Shown in pieces: positions 26,060-35,692 of a DNA stretch of 64,000 nucleotides (within the stretch, counting starts at the first letter, position 1; every line of letters begins with the position of its first letter). Source of the stretch: Nitrosococcus halophilus Nc 4 (GTDB taxonomy: Bacteria; Pseudomonadota; Gammaproteobacteria; Nitrosococcales; Nitrosococcaceae). The stretch is from NCBI RefSeq assembly GCF_000024725.1, contig NC_013960.1, forward strand, positions 1,634,261 through 1,698,260, written 5' to 3'. Position numbers and translations under genes: made by a program. The notes under the pieces were generated by a model. The model was not told the origin of the DNA and ran no database searches. It worked only from the letters and a program-made list of their open reading frames with translations.

Positions 26060-28228
26060 TCACCTCTGATTGCTTTTATCAGTTTCATCGCGTTTACCCA
26101 ACCACCAGCGAATCCCCAGTACCCCTAGGCCAATGATCATCAACACCGCCCCTAAAATGCCAAAGGTAAGGGGTGTGGGATCGCGCATTGTGGCTGCTAC
26201 GCGATCAATAAATAGGGCTATTCCCAGGGTTCCCGGTATCATGCCCAGAAAAGTACCCACGGTAAAATCGCGAAAACGAATATGAGACGCTCCCGCCACC
26301 ATGTTAACCACCGTAAAAGGGGCCACCGGGATGAGGCGAACAGCCAGCATGGTGAGGATTCCTCGCTGGGCTAAGCGGCGGCTAAGCCAATTAAGGCGTT
26401 TGCCCCCAAGTCGTCTTACCGTACGGCGTCCAAGTAAGCGGCCTAAGCTGTAGGTCAGGATGGCGCTCAAGGTGGCGCCTGTCAGGGCATAGGCAAAGCC
26501 GGTGAGGGAACCAAACGCTAGTATCGTGACCACGATGAGCAGGACCAAGGGAACTGCGATGAGGCCTGCGAGCAGATAGACCCCGAGCACCAGAAAGGGC
26601 GCCCCCGCCGATTCCTTAAAGGTTCTGGTGGCATTAACGAGGGTTTGCAAGTCGAGCCATTCTCCGAGGGGGGTCCAGCGCCAGGCGGCAGCAAGGGCCA
26701 AGGGGATGACCAGCATGGAAGCCCTGAAAAGCACCTGTCGACTGGCGGGTTGGCGCTGTTCCGGAGGAATGAGTTCATCGGCCAATCGGTCTGGATCAAT
26801 GGGGTGCTCCGGGTCGATGATTCTAGTCTCGGGTAGCAACTTATCCACTTCGGGTGGAACCTGTGCCTCAAGTATCTTTAGGGTTCGATCCCCACCACGT
26901 AGCTTTTCAATGGCGGCAATCAAGGAACCTTCCTGGGTTATGGTTTGCGCCACCTGTTGCGGTTCTACGTCTAGGTGCTCGCCCAGGAGCCGATTGCGGA
27001 ATTGGGCGATGGTAGCGGCGACGGAATGGTTGCCGCTTGCTTCCAAGGCTAGGTCGCATTCAGTATCTAGCCCCATGGAGCGATTGCTGAGATTAGAGGA
27101 GCCCACACGAACCAGCTTATCATCCACGACCAATACCTTGGCATGCACCATAATGCACTGGTTGCGGAGCCCAGGAGTATCAGGATAATACACCCGTAAT
27201 CGGTCATGCTTGTCGGCTTTATGTAAGCTTTTAAGGATTCGCCCTCGCAGGACGTCCATGGTATTTTGCTCTAGCCAACCACCGGTTTTTAGGGGGAGGA
27301 CCAGAACGATTTCCGGGCCTTTAGGTTCTTGTAGCCGGGTTGCTAACGCCTCTCTAATTTGGGGGGTGGTGAAATATTGATTTTCAATGTAGATAAAGTG
27401 TTGGGCCGCGGCAATGGCATCCAGATAGAGGCGTTCCACCTCCTGTACCTCGGGATAATTTTTGAATTCCGGCTCGGTGCGGGCAATCCCAATAGAGATG
27501 TTCTCCAGATCGGGCATGACTCCTCTTGGCCAGGGAATACTGTGGTTGGAGATGCTCGGAGGGGAAGGGCGGTGGCCAGTGGCACGATACCAGCGCTCAC
27601 GGGCCAAATCTCCAAGGGCGGCCGCCGCAGGACCTTCAACTACTACCTGCACATCATGAAAAGGAGGATAAGGATTGCCTTCTGAATCAATACGTCGCTC
27701 GTCATTTGGTCGATGTTCCGGCGTATCCCAGCGCCATTTACTTAGATCCAGGCCGCCAGCAAAGGCCACGGTATCATCGATGACCACCACCTTTTGGTGA
27801 TGGGAGGCACCGACAGGATGCTGATCGTCCATCTCAAAGTGCAGTCGACGATGGGTTCGCCAACCCAATTGATAAATGGGTAGCCATTCCCGCTCTAGGG
27901 CATAAATCATAGCGAAGTCCCAACAGAGCACGTAGGCTTGCAGTCCCCGTCGGCGAGAGACGACAGCATTAAGAAAATCGGCTAGTGTTTCGGGCAGCGA
28001 GTCTGACGATTCGTCCCGTAGCAGCTTAAGTTGGCTATGGATATCCCAGCCTAAGATCAGGATCGAATGTTCAGCTTGCTCGATAGCGCTGCGGAAGGCT
28101 TTGAAGTAGGCTGCCCCATCAATTAGAAAGGCGGCCCGCCTGGCTTGTTCAAGGCGCCAGCAATTGTTGCCTGGTTTGAGAATTGGAGAAGGGGGGGTGT
28201 CATCGTTCAAGAATAGACCTCCAATCAT
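26060..28228 (-). CDS. Phospholipase D domain protein fused to VTT (DedA-like) membrane domain
   Basis: A 722-residue membrane protein. The N-terminal half has two HKD motifs: SHHQKVVVIDDT and MVHAKVLVVDDKLVRVGSSNLSNRS, as in phospholipase D and cardiolipin synthases. The C-terminal 220 residues are a VTT/TVP38 domain with helices, VTILAFGSLTGFAYALTGA, and RLIPVAPFTVVNMVAGASHI. This fusion is known in proteobacteria; it probably performs phosphatidyl transfer or phospholipid cleavage coupled to a membrane lipid-scramblase-like module. Substrate not deducible. Confidence 0.9.
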   Translation of the reverse strand: MIGGLFLNDDTPPSPILKPGNNCWRLEQARRAAFLIDGAAYFKAFRSAIEQAEHSILILGWDIHSQLKLLRDESSDSLPETLADFLNAVVSRRRGLQAYVLCWDFAMIYALEREWLPIYQLGWRTHRRLHFEMDDQHPVGASHHQKVVVIDDTVAFAGGLDLSKWRWDTPEHRPNDERRIDSEGNPYPPFHDVQVVVEGPAAAALGDLARERWYRATGHRPSPPSISNHSIPWPRGVMPDLENISIGIARTEPEFKNYPEVQEVERLYLDAIAAAQHFIYIENQYFTTPQIREALATRLQEPKGPEIVLVLPLKTGGWLEQNTMDVLRGRILKSLHKADKHDRLRVYYPDTPGLRNQCIMVHAKVLVVDDKLVRVGSSNLSNRSMGLDTECDLALEASGNHSVAATIAQFRNRLLGEHLDVEPQQVAQTITQEGSLIAAIEKLRGGDRTLKILEAQVPPEVDKLLPETRIIDPEHPIDPDRLADELIPPEQRQPASRQVLFRASMLVIPLALAAAWRWTPLGEWLDLQTLVNATRTFKESAGAPFLVLGVYLLAGLIAVPLVLLIVVTILAFGSLTGFAYALTGATLSAILTYSLGRLLGRRTVRRLGGKRLNWLSRRLAQRGILTMLAVRLIPVAPFTVVNMVAGASHIRFRDFTVGTFLGMIPGTLGIALFIDRVAATMRDPTPLTFGILGAVLMIIGLGVLGIRWWLGKRDETDKSNQR

Positions 28229-28414
28229 GCTATTGAGGAATGAGGAGGGGAATTTATTATTGGTATATCCATAAGTATGGAGATTACCCCTTAATCTTGC
28301 CAGTTACCTTTCGAGTCTCTGTAACCGCAAAGTTAGGTTAAAAGTACCTTGGGTTAAGATTAGTTGATGGGACTCTCTCCCGCCACGGGGGGCGATTTCC
28401 CAAGCGTAAGGGAG

Positions 28415-29758
28415 CTAATTAATTGATATTTTATATTTCTCCATTAAGCGGTATAGCGTAGGACGAGAAATCCCCAGTTGTACAGCCGCTTGGGAAACAT
28501 TACCTTTGGCCTGTCGCAGGGTACGGAGAATAGTTTCTTTTTCGGCGTGAGCACGGGCTTCTGCCAAGGTCATTGTTCGGCGGTTGGAGAGGCGGCGTTC
28601 TAGTCCTAGATCAATGGGGGTAATCAAGCGGCCTTCACACATGACTATGGCGCGTCGGATACGATTAATCAGTTCCCGCACATTCCCTGGCCAAGCATGG
28701 CGGTGGAGCCTACGTAAGGCTTCTTGGCTAAATCCCTTGATACGCGTTGTCGTTTGATCGGAAAACTTTTTAAAGAAATACCTAGCCAAGACTTCAATAT
28801 CGTTTTCCCGTTCGGCTAGGGAGGGCATGCGCAGATTCAAGACGTTTAGCCGATAATAAAGATCTTCCCGGAAGCGGCCCTCACTGACCGCCTTTTCCAA
28901 ATTTACATGAGTCGCGGCCATGACTCGGGCATCAATGGTAATCTCTTGGTTTCCACCGACCCGTTTAAAGGTGCCTTCTTGTAGGAACCGGAGTAGATTG
29001 ACCTGGAGGTTAAGGGGTAAATCGCCTATCTCATCCAAAAAAATCGTACCGCCGGCCGCTAATTCAATTTGCCCCAGTTTTTGCTTGATGGCACCGGTAA
29101 AGGCTCCCTTTTCATGTCCGAACAGTTCGGACTGGATCAATTCCGGTGGTAGCGCTCCGCAGTTGACGGCCATAAAGGGGCCGTTAGCCCGTACTGAACG
29201 CTCATGGATGGCGAGCGCCGCTAATTCCTTGCCGGTGCCGCTTTCCCCAGTGATCAAGATGGGCATGTCCACGCTGGCAATTTTCCGAATGCTGCGGTAG
29301 ACCTGTTGCATGGCGGGACTTACCCCCACCATGTGGTTTGGTCCCAGCTCTTCGATGCTCTGGTTGGTTTGCTGACAGGCCATACTTACCATGCCATAAG
29401 CATGGCCCATGGTGGTCAATAGGCGGGGATAGTCTATGGGAAGGGTATGGTAGTCATAGCAATAAGAAGTAATTAAGTAGCGAACCATTTCATTTCGCAT
29501 CTGCGGTGTCGAGAGCAGGGCCACCCACTCGATATGAGTGGCTGGGGAAATCAACTTATCGATACCCTGTTGCAGTTTCTCTTCCACTCCGGGAGACAAG
29601 CCCATTAGTCCTACCCGGAACCCATGTTTCTCGCATAATCGCTGGGCATGAGAAATCTCTGCGGCAACATGGATTTCCCACCCGGCTGCCTTAAAGGCCT
29701 CTTGTTGAATTTGGGGAGGACTTCCCGGTTGAAAATAGAGAAGTTTTCTCATATCCAT
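28415..29758 (-). CDS. Sigma-54 activator, VpsR-like
   Basis: A 447-residue regulator: a non-canonical N-terminal receiver-like domain (about 1-140), an AAA+ sigma-54 interaction domain with Walker A GESGTGKE, GAFTGA loop and FLDEIGDLP, and a Fis-type helix-turn-helix (NVSQAAVQLGISRPTLYRLM). The domain order and lack of an obvious phosphoacceptor aspartate match VpsR-type activators, which respond to c-di-GMP and control exopolysaccharide and biofilm genes. No polysaccharide genes lie in this window, so its targets are elsewhere. Confidence 0.88.
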   Translation of the reverse strand: MDMRKLLYFQPGSPPQIQQEAFKAAGWEIHVAAEISHAQRLCEKHGFRVGLMGLSPGVEEKLQQGIDKLISPATHIEWVALLSTPQMRNEMVRYLITSYCYDYHTLPIDYPRLLTTMGHAYGMVSMACQQTNQSIEELGPNHMVGVSPAMQQVYRSIRKIASVDMPILITGESGTGKELAALAIHERSVRANGPFMAVNCGALPPELIQSELFGHEKGAFTGAIKQKLGQIELAAGGTIFLDEIGDLPLNLQVNLLRFLQEGTFKRVGGNQEITIDARVMAATHVNLEKAVSEGRFREDLYYRLNVLNLRMPSLAERENDIEVLARYFFKKFSDQTTTRIKGFSQEALRRLHRHAWPGNVRELINRIRRAIVMCEGRLITPIDLGLERRLSNRRTMTLAEARAHAEKETILRTLRQAKGNVSQAAVQLGISRPTLYRLMEKYKISIN

Positions 29759-30374
29759 GATGATTATTATTTACTCCATATAGATTTTTTTTAATGAAGG
29801 ATAGACGAATTCTATGTAATTAATAGGATTGCCTGGGCCGGTAGCTGAGAATTGGCCATTTTTTTTAGTAGCCCTGGAGTGACGCGTGGCAAAGAGTTTC
29901 GTGCCAGGGACTCACGAGCATAATGGTGGTCCAACTCAGCTAGGCGTTCTCCTAGTTCTTGAGCACGTTGTCTCAGGTTTACGAAGGTTGCTTTCTCCTG
30001 GGAGGAAAACAACGGTTTCGCCACGAGCGATGGCGGTTTTGACGGCTTCCTCGTTAGCTTGATTAAGTGATTTCGTCAACCCTTTCGGGTGGGTAAGGGC
30101 CTGATTTTTATTCCGTCCCATGGGTAAGCGGTAGTTTTTGTTCTACATCTTATATCCGCCCAGGTATTAGGGGGCCTGATGCTCCTAGCGCTGCTTGAAA
30201 CCAGTTGTAGACGGGCTCAGAGTTTTCTGTGACACTTTCCTCTGGATTTTGAAATAATGCTTTCGATGACCTATCTCTGGGGGAATCCTTTATCTTCCTG
30301 CTAGATAGCGGGGAAACTCTAGGGTGGGTATCCATCCCCTTGTCTGAGGTGACAAAAGAGATAAGACAAAATAG
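29759..30374. other. Intergenic region with a possible frameshifted small gene
   Basis: On the minus strand, 30121-29936 reads MGRNKNQALTHPKGL..., with TAIARGETVVF, and in an overlapping frame 30024-29812 reads ...FSSQEKATFVNLRQRAQELGERLAEL.... The two fit together end to end, suggesting one charged helical protein of about 100 residues broken by a frameshift. No family is recognised and it may be spurious. The rest (30122-30374) shows nothing beyond likely promoter sequence for the gene at 30375. Confidence 0.3.
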
Positions 30375-31727
30375 ATGTGGCTTCAGTATCGATTAGGGAC
30401 TTGGTGGGGAATTACCATGTTTACTATTCTCCTAATGGGTGCCTTTGCCGTTGGGAGTACGGTTTATGCTGCCACTGATTCGGAGTCTTATTTCTCCCCT
30501 GAGCCGCCAGCTTGGATCAGCGAAGACGCGGATGGGAGTCCCCAAGTCCATTTGTATTTTTTTTGGTCGCTGCAGTGTCCCCACTGCCGCCAGGCTCAGC
30601 CTTTCATAGAGAAGCTAGGGGAGATTTATCCTTGGCTAATCGTCCATTCTCTGGAGTTAAGCCAGCATCCCCAATACGGCCAGCTCTTCTTAGAGATGTC
30701 CCTGCCCATGGGGGGGCGTGCCAGGTCAATCCCTGCAGTGTTTATCTGCGGGGAGATGATCGTTGGCTATGATAGGGAAGAGACTACGGGGGAGTACCTA
30801 CGGGAGCGAAGTTTCCAGTGTTACCAGCGGGCTCTGGAGTCCCAACTATGGATCCCCGCCAATGAAAATGCCAACCCCCATATGCCTAGCCTGGTTATTC
30901 CCATCGTTGGGAAAATCGATCCGGTGACGGTTTCCTTACCTTTGCTGACCCTCCTTATTGCCAGCATTGATGCCTTCAACCCTTGCGCATTTTTTGTTTT
31001 GTTATTTCTGCTTAGCCTTTTGGTGCACGTCCGAAGCCGGGCGCGCATGGCCTTGGTAGGGGGTATTTTCGTATTTTTTTCAGGATTGGTTTATTTTCTG
31101 TTGATGGCAACCTGGCTAAATATTTTTTTACTTATCGGTGAACTTCAATGGGTGACCTTAATCGCTGGCCTTATTGCTGTTTTGGTGGCATTGCTGAATA
31201 TCAAGGACTTCTTTTTCTGGGGTAGGGGACCCTCCTTGTCAATACCCCAAGGGGCTAAGCCGAGCTTGTTTCAGCGTATGGGGCAGTTGGTGCGTGCAGG
31301 CAGCAGTATTCCTGCCCTGCTTGCGGGCACCGTAGTGCTGGCGGTGGTGGCCAATAGCTACGAGTTGCTATGTACCTCGGGGTTTCCAATGGTGTTTACG
31401 CGAATACTAACACTAAAAGAATTGCCTGCGGGGACTTATTACCTATTTTTAGTCCTCTACAATATAGTTTACATTATTCCACTGGTGCTTATCGTGCTCA
31501 CTTTTACCTTGACTTTAGGGTCGCGAAAACTGACTGAGGAGCAAGGCCGGATTCTGAAATTGCTATCAGGTCTAATGATGCTGTTGCTAGGCTTGGTACT
31601 GGTTATCGCCCCCTATGCTTTAGATAATCTCATTATTGCTGCCAGTCTGATAGGGGCCGCTTTGCTATTGACTGGGATTTTTGTAGCATTAAAGCGAACC
31701 TGGTTAAAGCATCGAAGAATAACATGA
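30375..31727 (+). CDS. Thioredoxin-like domain fused to CcdA/DsbD-like membrane domain
   Basis: A 450-residue inner-membrane protein. After a signal anchor, residues about 57-150 form a thioredoxin-like domain with the redox motif CPHC in FFWSLQCPHCRQAQPF. From about 190 there are six to eight membrane helices with the paired redox cysteines in DAFNPCAFF and SYELLCTSGFP, as in CcdA/DsbD. It probably transfers electrons from cytoplasmic thioredoxin to periplasmic thiols. The stop overlaps the next ATG (ATGA), indicating an operon with the LonB-like protease and a stress protein. Confidence 0.9.
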   Translation: MWLQYRLGTWWGITMFTILLMGAFAVGSTVYAATDSESYFSPEPPAWISEDADGSPQVHLYFFWSLQCPHCRQAQPFIEKLGEIYPWLIVHSLELSQHPQYGQLFLEMSLPMGGRARSIPAVFICGEMIVGYDREETTGEYLRERSFQCYQRALESQLWIPANENANPHMPSLVIPIVGKIDPVTVSLPLLTLLIASIDAFNPCAFFVLLFLLSLLVHVRSRARMALVGGIFVFFSGLVYFLLMATWLNIFLLIGELQWVTLIAGLIAVLVALLNIKDFFFWGRGPSLSIPQGAKPSLFQRMGQLVRAGSSIPALLAGTVVLAVVANSYELLCTSGFPMVFTRILTLKELPAGTYYLFLVLYNIVYIIPLVLIVLTFTLTLGSRKLTEEQGRILKLLSGLMMLLLGLVLVIAPYALDNLIIAASLIGAALLLTGIFVALKRTWLKHRRIT

Positions 31728-34156
31728 AATATCAACCACTTGCTCCAGAGCAGCTTTATCATGACTGTGATGAAAGCCAGTTCACCTTTACCTCTACTGA
31801 GGAATTGGAAGATCGGGCTGAAATCGTGGGCCAGAGCCGCGCTCTTGAAGCCATCGATTTCGGCATTGGGATTCAACACAAAGGGTATAACCTTTATCTA
31901 GCCGGTTCCCACGGATTGGGGAAATATACCGCTGTGCGACAAGTGCTGGATAAGCGGGTGGTGACTGAACCCGTACCTTCTGACTGGTGCTACGTCAATA
32001 ACTTCGAACACCCCTACCGACCCCAAACCCTACAATTGCCTCCCGGTCATGGGCAACATCTGCAGCAGGATATGGCGCAGTTGGTGGAAGATTTAGTCAG
32101 TGCTCTCCGGGCGGCTTTCCAGAGTGAGGAGTATCGGGCTCGGGCCCAAGAAATTAGTGATGAGTTCGAAGCCCAGGGAGAGGAAGCCCTATCCGAACTT
32201 GCTGAGCAAGCCCAGAAAGAAGGCATTCTTTTGCTGCGTACGCCTGCGGGTTATACCTTGGCCCCGGCAAAAGATAGTCAGCCCATGGGGCCGGAGGACT
32301 TTGAGGAACTCTCCGAGGGGGAAAAGAAGCGCATTCAGGAATTGGTGGAAAAATTCAGTGAAAAACTGAAGGAAACTGTTCGAAAAATCCCTACTTGGAG
32401 GAGAGAAAGCCGGGCCCGTTTCAAAGCCCTGGAGGAGGAAGTCACCCAAGCGACGGTCGAACAGCCCTTTGAAGAGCTCCAGCAGAAATACAGCAATCTG
32501 CCCCAGGTCATGGATTATCTACAGGCAGTTAAGCAGGATATGGTTGAAAATGTTAATGATTTTGTTTCCACGGAACAAAGCGAAGCCCCCTTTGCCGAAA
32601 CTCGCCAAGAAAAACGCTCAGGAAAGTTTCGCCGTTATCAAGTCAATGTTCTGGTGGACAACAGTGATTGTCGAGGTGCCCCAGTTATTTACGAAGATAA
32701 CCCCACCTATCAGAACCTGGTAGGCCGGCTAGAGCACATTGCCCGTTTAGGCACTCTCCAAACCGATTTTACCCTAATTAAGCCGGGCGCTCTCCATCGC
32801 GCCAACGGGGGTTACCTAATTTTGGATGCGCGCAAGGTGCTCACTCGCCCCTTCGCTTGGGAAGGCCTCAAGCGCGTCCTCCAGTCCCAAGAAATACGGC
32901 TAGAGTCTTTAGAGCAGATGTTGAGTCTGGCGAGTACTATTTCCCTGGAACCGGCGCCCATTCCCTTGGATGTTAAGGTGGTGCTGACGGGTGAGCGGGT
33001 ACTGTATTATTTATTGAAAGAATACGATCCCGAATTTAACTTATTGTTTAAGGTGACTGCCGATTTTTCCGAAGATTTTGATCGAAGCCCCGAGGGTGCC
33101 CAGCGCTATGCCCATTTTATTGGAAATATGGCTCGTCAGGGAAAGCTCCGTCCTTTGGACCGGCAAGGCGTGGTTCGGGTAATCGAGCATAGCGCCCGGG
33201 TGGTGGGAGATGGAGAAAAACTTTCTCTGCACATGGAAGGGCTCAAAAACCTGCTGCAGGAAGCAGATTATTTTGCCGGAAAGGCTGCCAGCAATACCAT
33301 TGGCATTGACCATGTACAGCAGGCCATTGATGCCAAAATACGGCGGTCCGATCAATTAAGGGAACGAGTATACCAGGAAATCTTGCGTGAAACTTTGCTT
33401 ATTGATACAGAGGGCACAGAAGTCGCCCAGGTCAATGGGCTTTCAGTATTGCAACTGGGGGATTTCGCCTTTGGAAGGCCCTCGCGGATCACGGCTACTG
33501 CGTTTTTGGGCGAAGGGCAGGTTGTGGATATTGAGCGAGAAACGGAGCTTGGCGGGCCAATCCATTCTAAGGGGGTTTTGATCCTTTCCTCTTATCTGGC
33601 CCATCGTTATGCTCAAGATTGTCCATTGTTCCTGTCAGCTAGTCTCGTTTTTGAACAATCCTACGGGATGGTGGAGGGGGATAGCGCTTCGGTAGCAGAA
33701 CTTTGCGCTCTGCTCTCGGCGTTGGCGAAGGTCCCTATCCGCCAGTCATTGGCGGTGACCGGTTCGGTAAATCAACGGGGAGTAGTGCAGGCCATCGGCG
33801 GTGTGAACGAAAAGATCGAAGGTTTCTTTGACGTCTGTCGGGCGCGGGGATTAGATGGGGAACAAGGGGTCATTATTCCACGGGCTAATGTCAAACATTT
33901 AATGTTGCGGCATGATGTCGTAGCGGCGGCGGAAAAGGGCCAGTTTCGTGTTTATCCTGTTGACACCGTGGATGAGGTCTTAGAGTTACTCACGGGTATG
34001 GACGCAGGTATCCCGGATAGTCAAGGCCATTATCCGGAGGGTACGGTGAATGGGCGGGTGCAAGCACGGCTGAAAGAGTTCAGTCACTTGCGCCAGCAGT
34101 TCGGGAAACCCCTTTCTCGAAATGAAGGTGATGGTGGAGTCACACGTGAACAATAA
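31724..34156 (+). CDS. LonB-like ATP-dependent protease
   Basis: An 810-residue AAA+ protease. Walker A is GSHGLGKYT (61-69) within an AAA_32-type ATPase with a long helical insertion (coiled region about 110-260). The C-terminal Lon proteolytic domain keeps the catalytic Ser654 in VEGDSASVAE and Lys697 in GGVNEKIEGFF. No N-terminal Lon substrate domain is present, placing it with the archaeal/LonB-type bacterial proteases. Likely role is quality control of damaged proteins; the operon with CcdA and a stress protein supports that. Confidence 0.93.
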   Translation: MKYQPLAPEQLYHDCDESQFTFTSTEELEDRAEIVGQSRALEAIDFGIGIQHKGYNLYLAGSHGLGKYTAVRQVLDKRVVTEPVPSDWCYVNNFEHPYRPQTLQLPPGHGQHLQQDMAQLVEDLVSALRAAFQSEEYRARAQEISDEFEAQGEEALSELAEQAQKEGILLLRTPAGYTLAPAKDSQPMGPEDFEELSEGEKKRIQELVEKFSEKLKETVRKIPTWRRESRARFKALEEEVTQATVEQPFEELQQKYSNLPQVMDYLQAVKQDMVENVNDFVSTEQSEAPFAETRQEKRSGKFRRYQVNVLVDNSDCRGAPVIYEDNPTYQNLVGRLEHIARLGTLQTDFTLIKPGALHRANGGYLILDARKVLTRPFAWEGLKRVLQSQEIRLESLEQMLSLASTISLEPAPIPLDVKVVLTGERVLYYLLKEYDPEFNLLFKVTADFSEDFDRSPEGAQRYAHFIGNMARQGKLRPLDRQGVVRVIEHSARVVGDGEKLSLHMEGLKNLLQEADYFAGKAASNTIGIDHVQQAIDAKIRRSDQLRERVYQEILRETLLIDTEGTEVAQVNGLSVLQLGDFAFGRPSRITATAFLGEGQVVDIERETELGGPIHSKGVLILSSYLAHRYAQDCPLFLSASLVFEQSYGMVEGDSASVAELCALLSALAKVPIRQSLAVTGSVNQRGVVQAIGGVNEKIEGFFDVCRARGLDGEQGVIIPRANVKHLMLRHDVVAAAEKGQFRVYPVDTVDEVLELLTGMDAGIPDSQGHYPEGTVNGRVQARLKEFSHLRQQFGKPLSRNEGDGGVTREQ

Positions 34157-34922
34157 GCACAGGCGCCGGGTCTTACTGGCGCTTGATGCCGCCAATTCCA
34201 CCCTGGAGACGCTAGAGTTTGCCGCTTTTCTAGCCGTGGAGTTGGAGGCCAAGTTACAGGGTTTGTTCGTCGAGGATGCGGATTTACTCCAGGTTGCAGC
34301 GCTTCCCTTTACTCGCGAAGTCGTGCTTTTTTCAGCCCAGGAGCGGCGTTTTGAGGGGGGGGCTTTGGATCGTTCCCTTAAAATTGTCGCTAAACGGGTG
34401 CAAATGGAGTTGGCGAGGGTCGCGGAAGGGGCCCGTTTATCCTGGTCATTTGAGACCGTTCGTGGTCGCCGGATCCCCTTGCTCCTAGAAGTTGGTGCCA
34501 CTTCTGATGTGCTCATTGTCGCCCGCCCCCGCCAAAAGAGATGGCGCCCCGAGAGCGGAGATCAACTCTCAGCTTCTAGGGGGGTGATTTACCTGGTTTA
34601 TACCGATACCCCTTCGGCTGAGCATGCTTTGATTACCGCCCTAGTCCTGGCGCGTCAGAAGGGCAGGCAGTTAGTGGTGCTTGTTCCTCAAGAGGGCAAG
34701 GGCCAAACTTCATTGGCGGTGCGGGCGGCTGGAAGACTCGCAGAGCTTCAACCGCAAGCCTCGGTGCGGGAGATGGCCTTCCCTATGGGGGTGGAAAATC
34801 TTTGCAAACAAAGCGGGGGGGAGGCTATTATCCTTCCTGCCGATATGCCCGAAGTGCAAGATCCGGTTTGGTTTCAAAGTTTGCTAGATAAAGTGCGTTG
34901 CCCCTTAGTGTTAGTGCGTTAG
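34146..34922 (+). CDS. Universal-stress-protein-like protein
   Basis: About 258 residues with a UspA-like alternating fold: VLLALDAANSTLETLEFAAFLA opens the first domain and LVYTDTPSAEHALITALVLA the second. The GTG at 34146 is preferred because GGTGGAG lies seven bases upstream; in-frame ATGs at 34122 and 34131 have weaker sites. The gene overlaps the end of the protease gene by 11 bases, so translation is likely coupled. The ATP-binding glycine motif of classical UspA is not evident. Role inferred: stress response. Confidence 0.6.
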   Translation: MNNKHRRRVLLALDAANSTLETLEFAAFLAVELEAKLQGLFVEDADLLQVAALPFTREVVLFSAQERRFEGGALDRSLKIVAKRVQMELARVAEGARLSWSFETVRGRRIPLLLEVGATSDVLIVARPRQKRWRPESGDQLSASRGVIYLVYTDTPSAEHALITALVLARQKGRQLVVLVPQEGKGQTSLAVRAAGRLAELQPQASVREMAFPMGVENLCKQSGGEAIILPADMPEVQDPVWFQSLLDKVRCPLVLVR

Positions 34923-35581
34923 CTTTCCAGGGTTTTAATGAAGGCGTTGGCTTCATTGATGGCCGCTTCCATTTCTTGGATGAGCCGGTTCACATCGGCC
35001 TCGATGGTATTGAGTTCGCCCTGCAATGCAGCAATGGCGCGGGCATTTAGATTATGCTTCAAAAACAAGACTTGATCCCGAAAGGTGGCTAGCACGGGTT
35101 CGATTTTTGCTTCGGCGCGCTTCATGGCGCGGATCAGCTTGTCGTAATGTGAGCGGGTCTGGGTAAGTTTCTGTTCGCTGCTGCGCCGCAAGGAGGGGTT
35201 GTTATATTGACCGAGTTCCTCTTCCCACTCCTCAAATAAGGCTGTGGCCACATTTTCAACGGAGGCGATGTGGTTATGAACCGCTTCCGCTTTGGCCTCA
35301 CTCTCCTGGAACTCGTCATTGAGTTGATTATAAACCGCTTCTAGGTCGCCACCTTCGAAGTTAACTACCGAAGAAAACTGTTCCAGCGCTGATTGAAATT
35401 GTTCCTTGGCTTCCACTTGCGCATCTCGTACCCCCTCGACCCTATCCGCCAAGATATCCCGTTTGTGATAGCCAAATTGCTCCATGGTTTTGTAATAGGT
35501 GGTCTGGCAACCGGCAAGCAATAGGAGGGAGAAGCTGGCCAAAAAAGCTCGGATAATGAAATCGGAGGAGATATTCAGCAT
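34919..35581 (-). CDS. DUF2959 lipoprotein
   Basis: A 220-residue envelope lipoprotein. ATG at 35579-35581 gives a signal (IIRAFLASFSLLLLAGC) and lipidated Cys. The mature part starts with TTYYKTMEQFGYHKRDILADRVEGVRDAQ, the DUF2959 signature, and is an almost entirely helical coiled coil (QALERTIEADVNRLIQEM-type heptads). A longer frame to 35698 runs into the divergent ligase gene and is rejected. Family function unknown. It overlaps the stress gene's stop by four bases on the opposite strand. Confidence 0.88.
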   Translation of the reverse strand: MLNISSDFIIRAFLASFSLLLLAGCQTTYYKTMEQFGYHKRDILADRVEGVRDAQVEAKEQFQSALEQFSSVVNFEGGDLEAVYNQLNDEFQESEAKAEAVHNHIASVENVATALFEEWEEELGQYNNPSLRRSSEQKLTQTRSHYDKLIRAMKRAEAKIEPVLATFRDQVLFLKHNLNARAIAALQGELNTIEADVNRLIQEMEAAINEANAFIKTLES

Positions 35582-35692
35582 GCAGATGACTTCCATTTTT
35601 AGGCTAAGATTGAAAATAGTAACAGAATCTAAGGCAAGAATGGGACTCTGGGTGGTCCATGAGTCTTCGTGGTTGGAGTGGAACGTTTGGTG

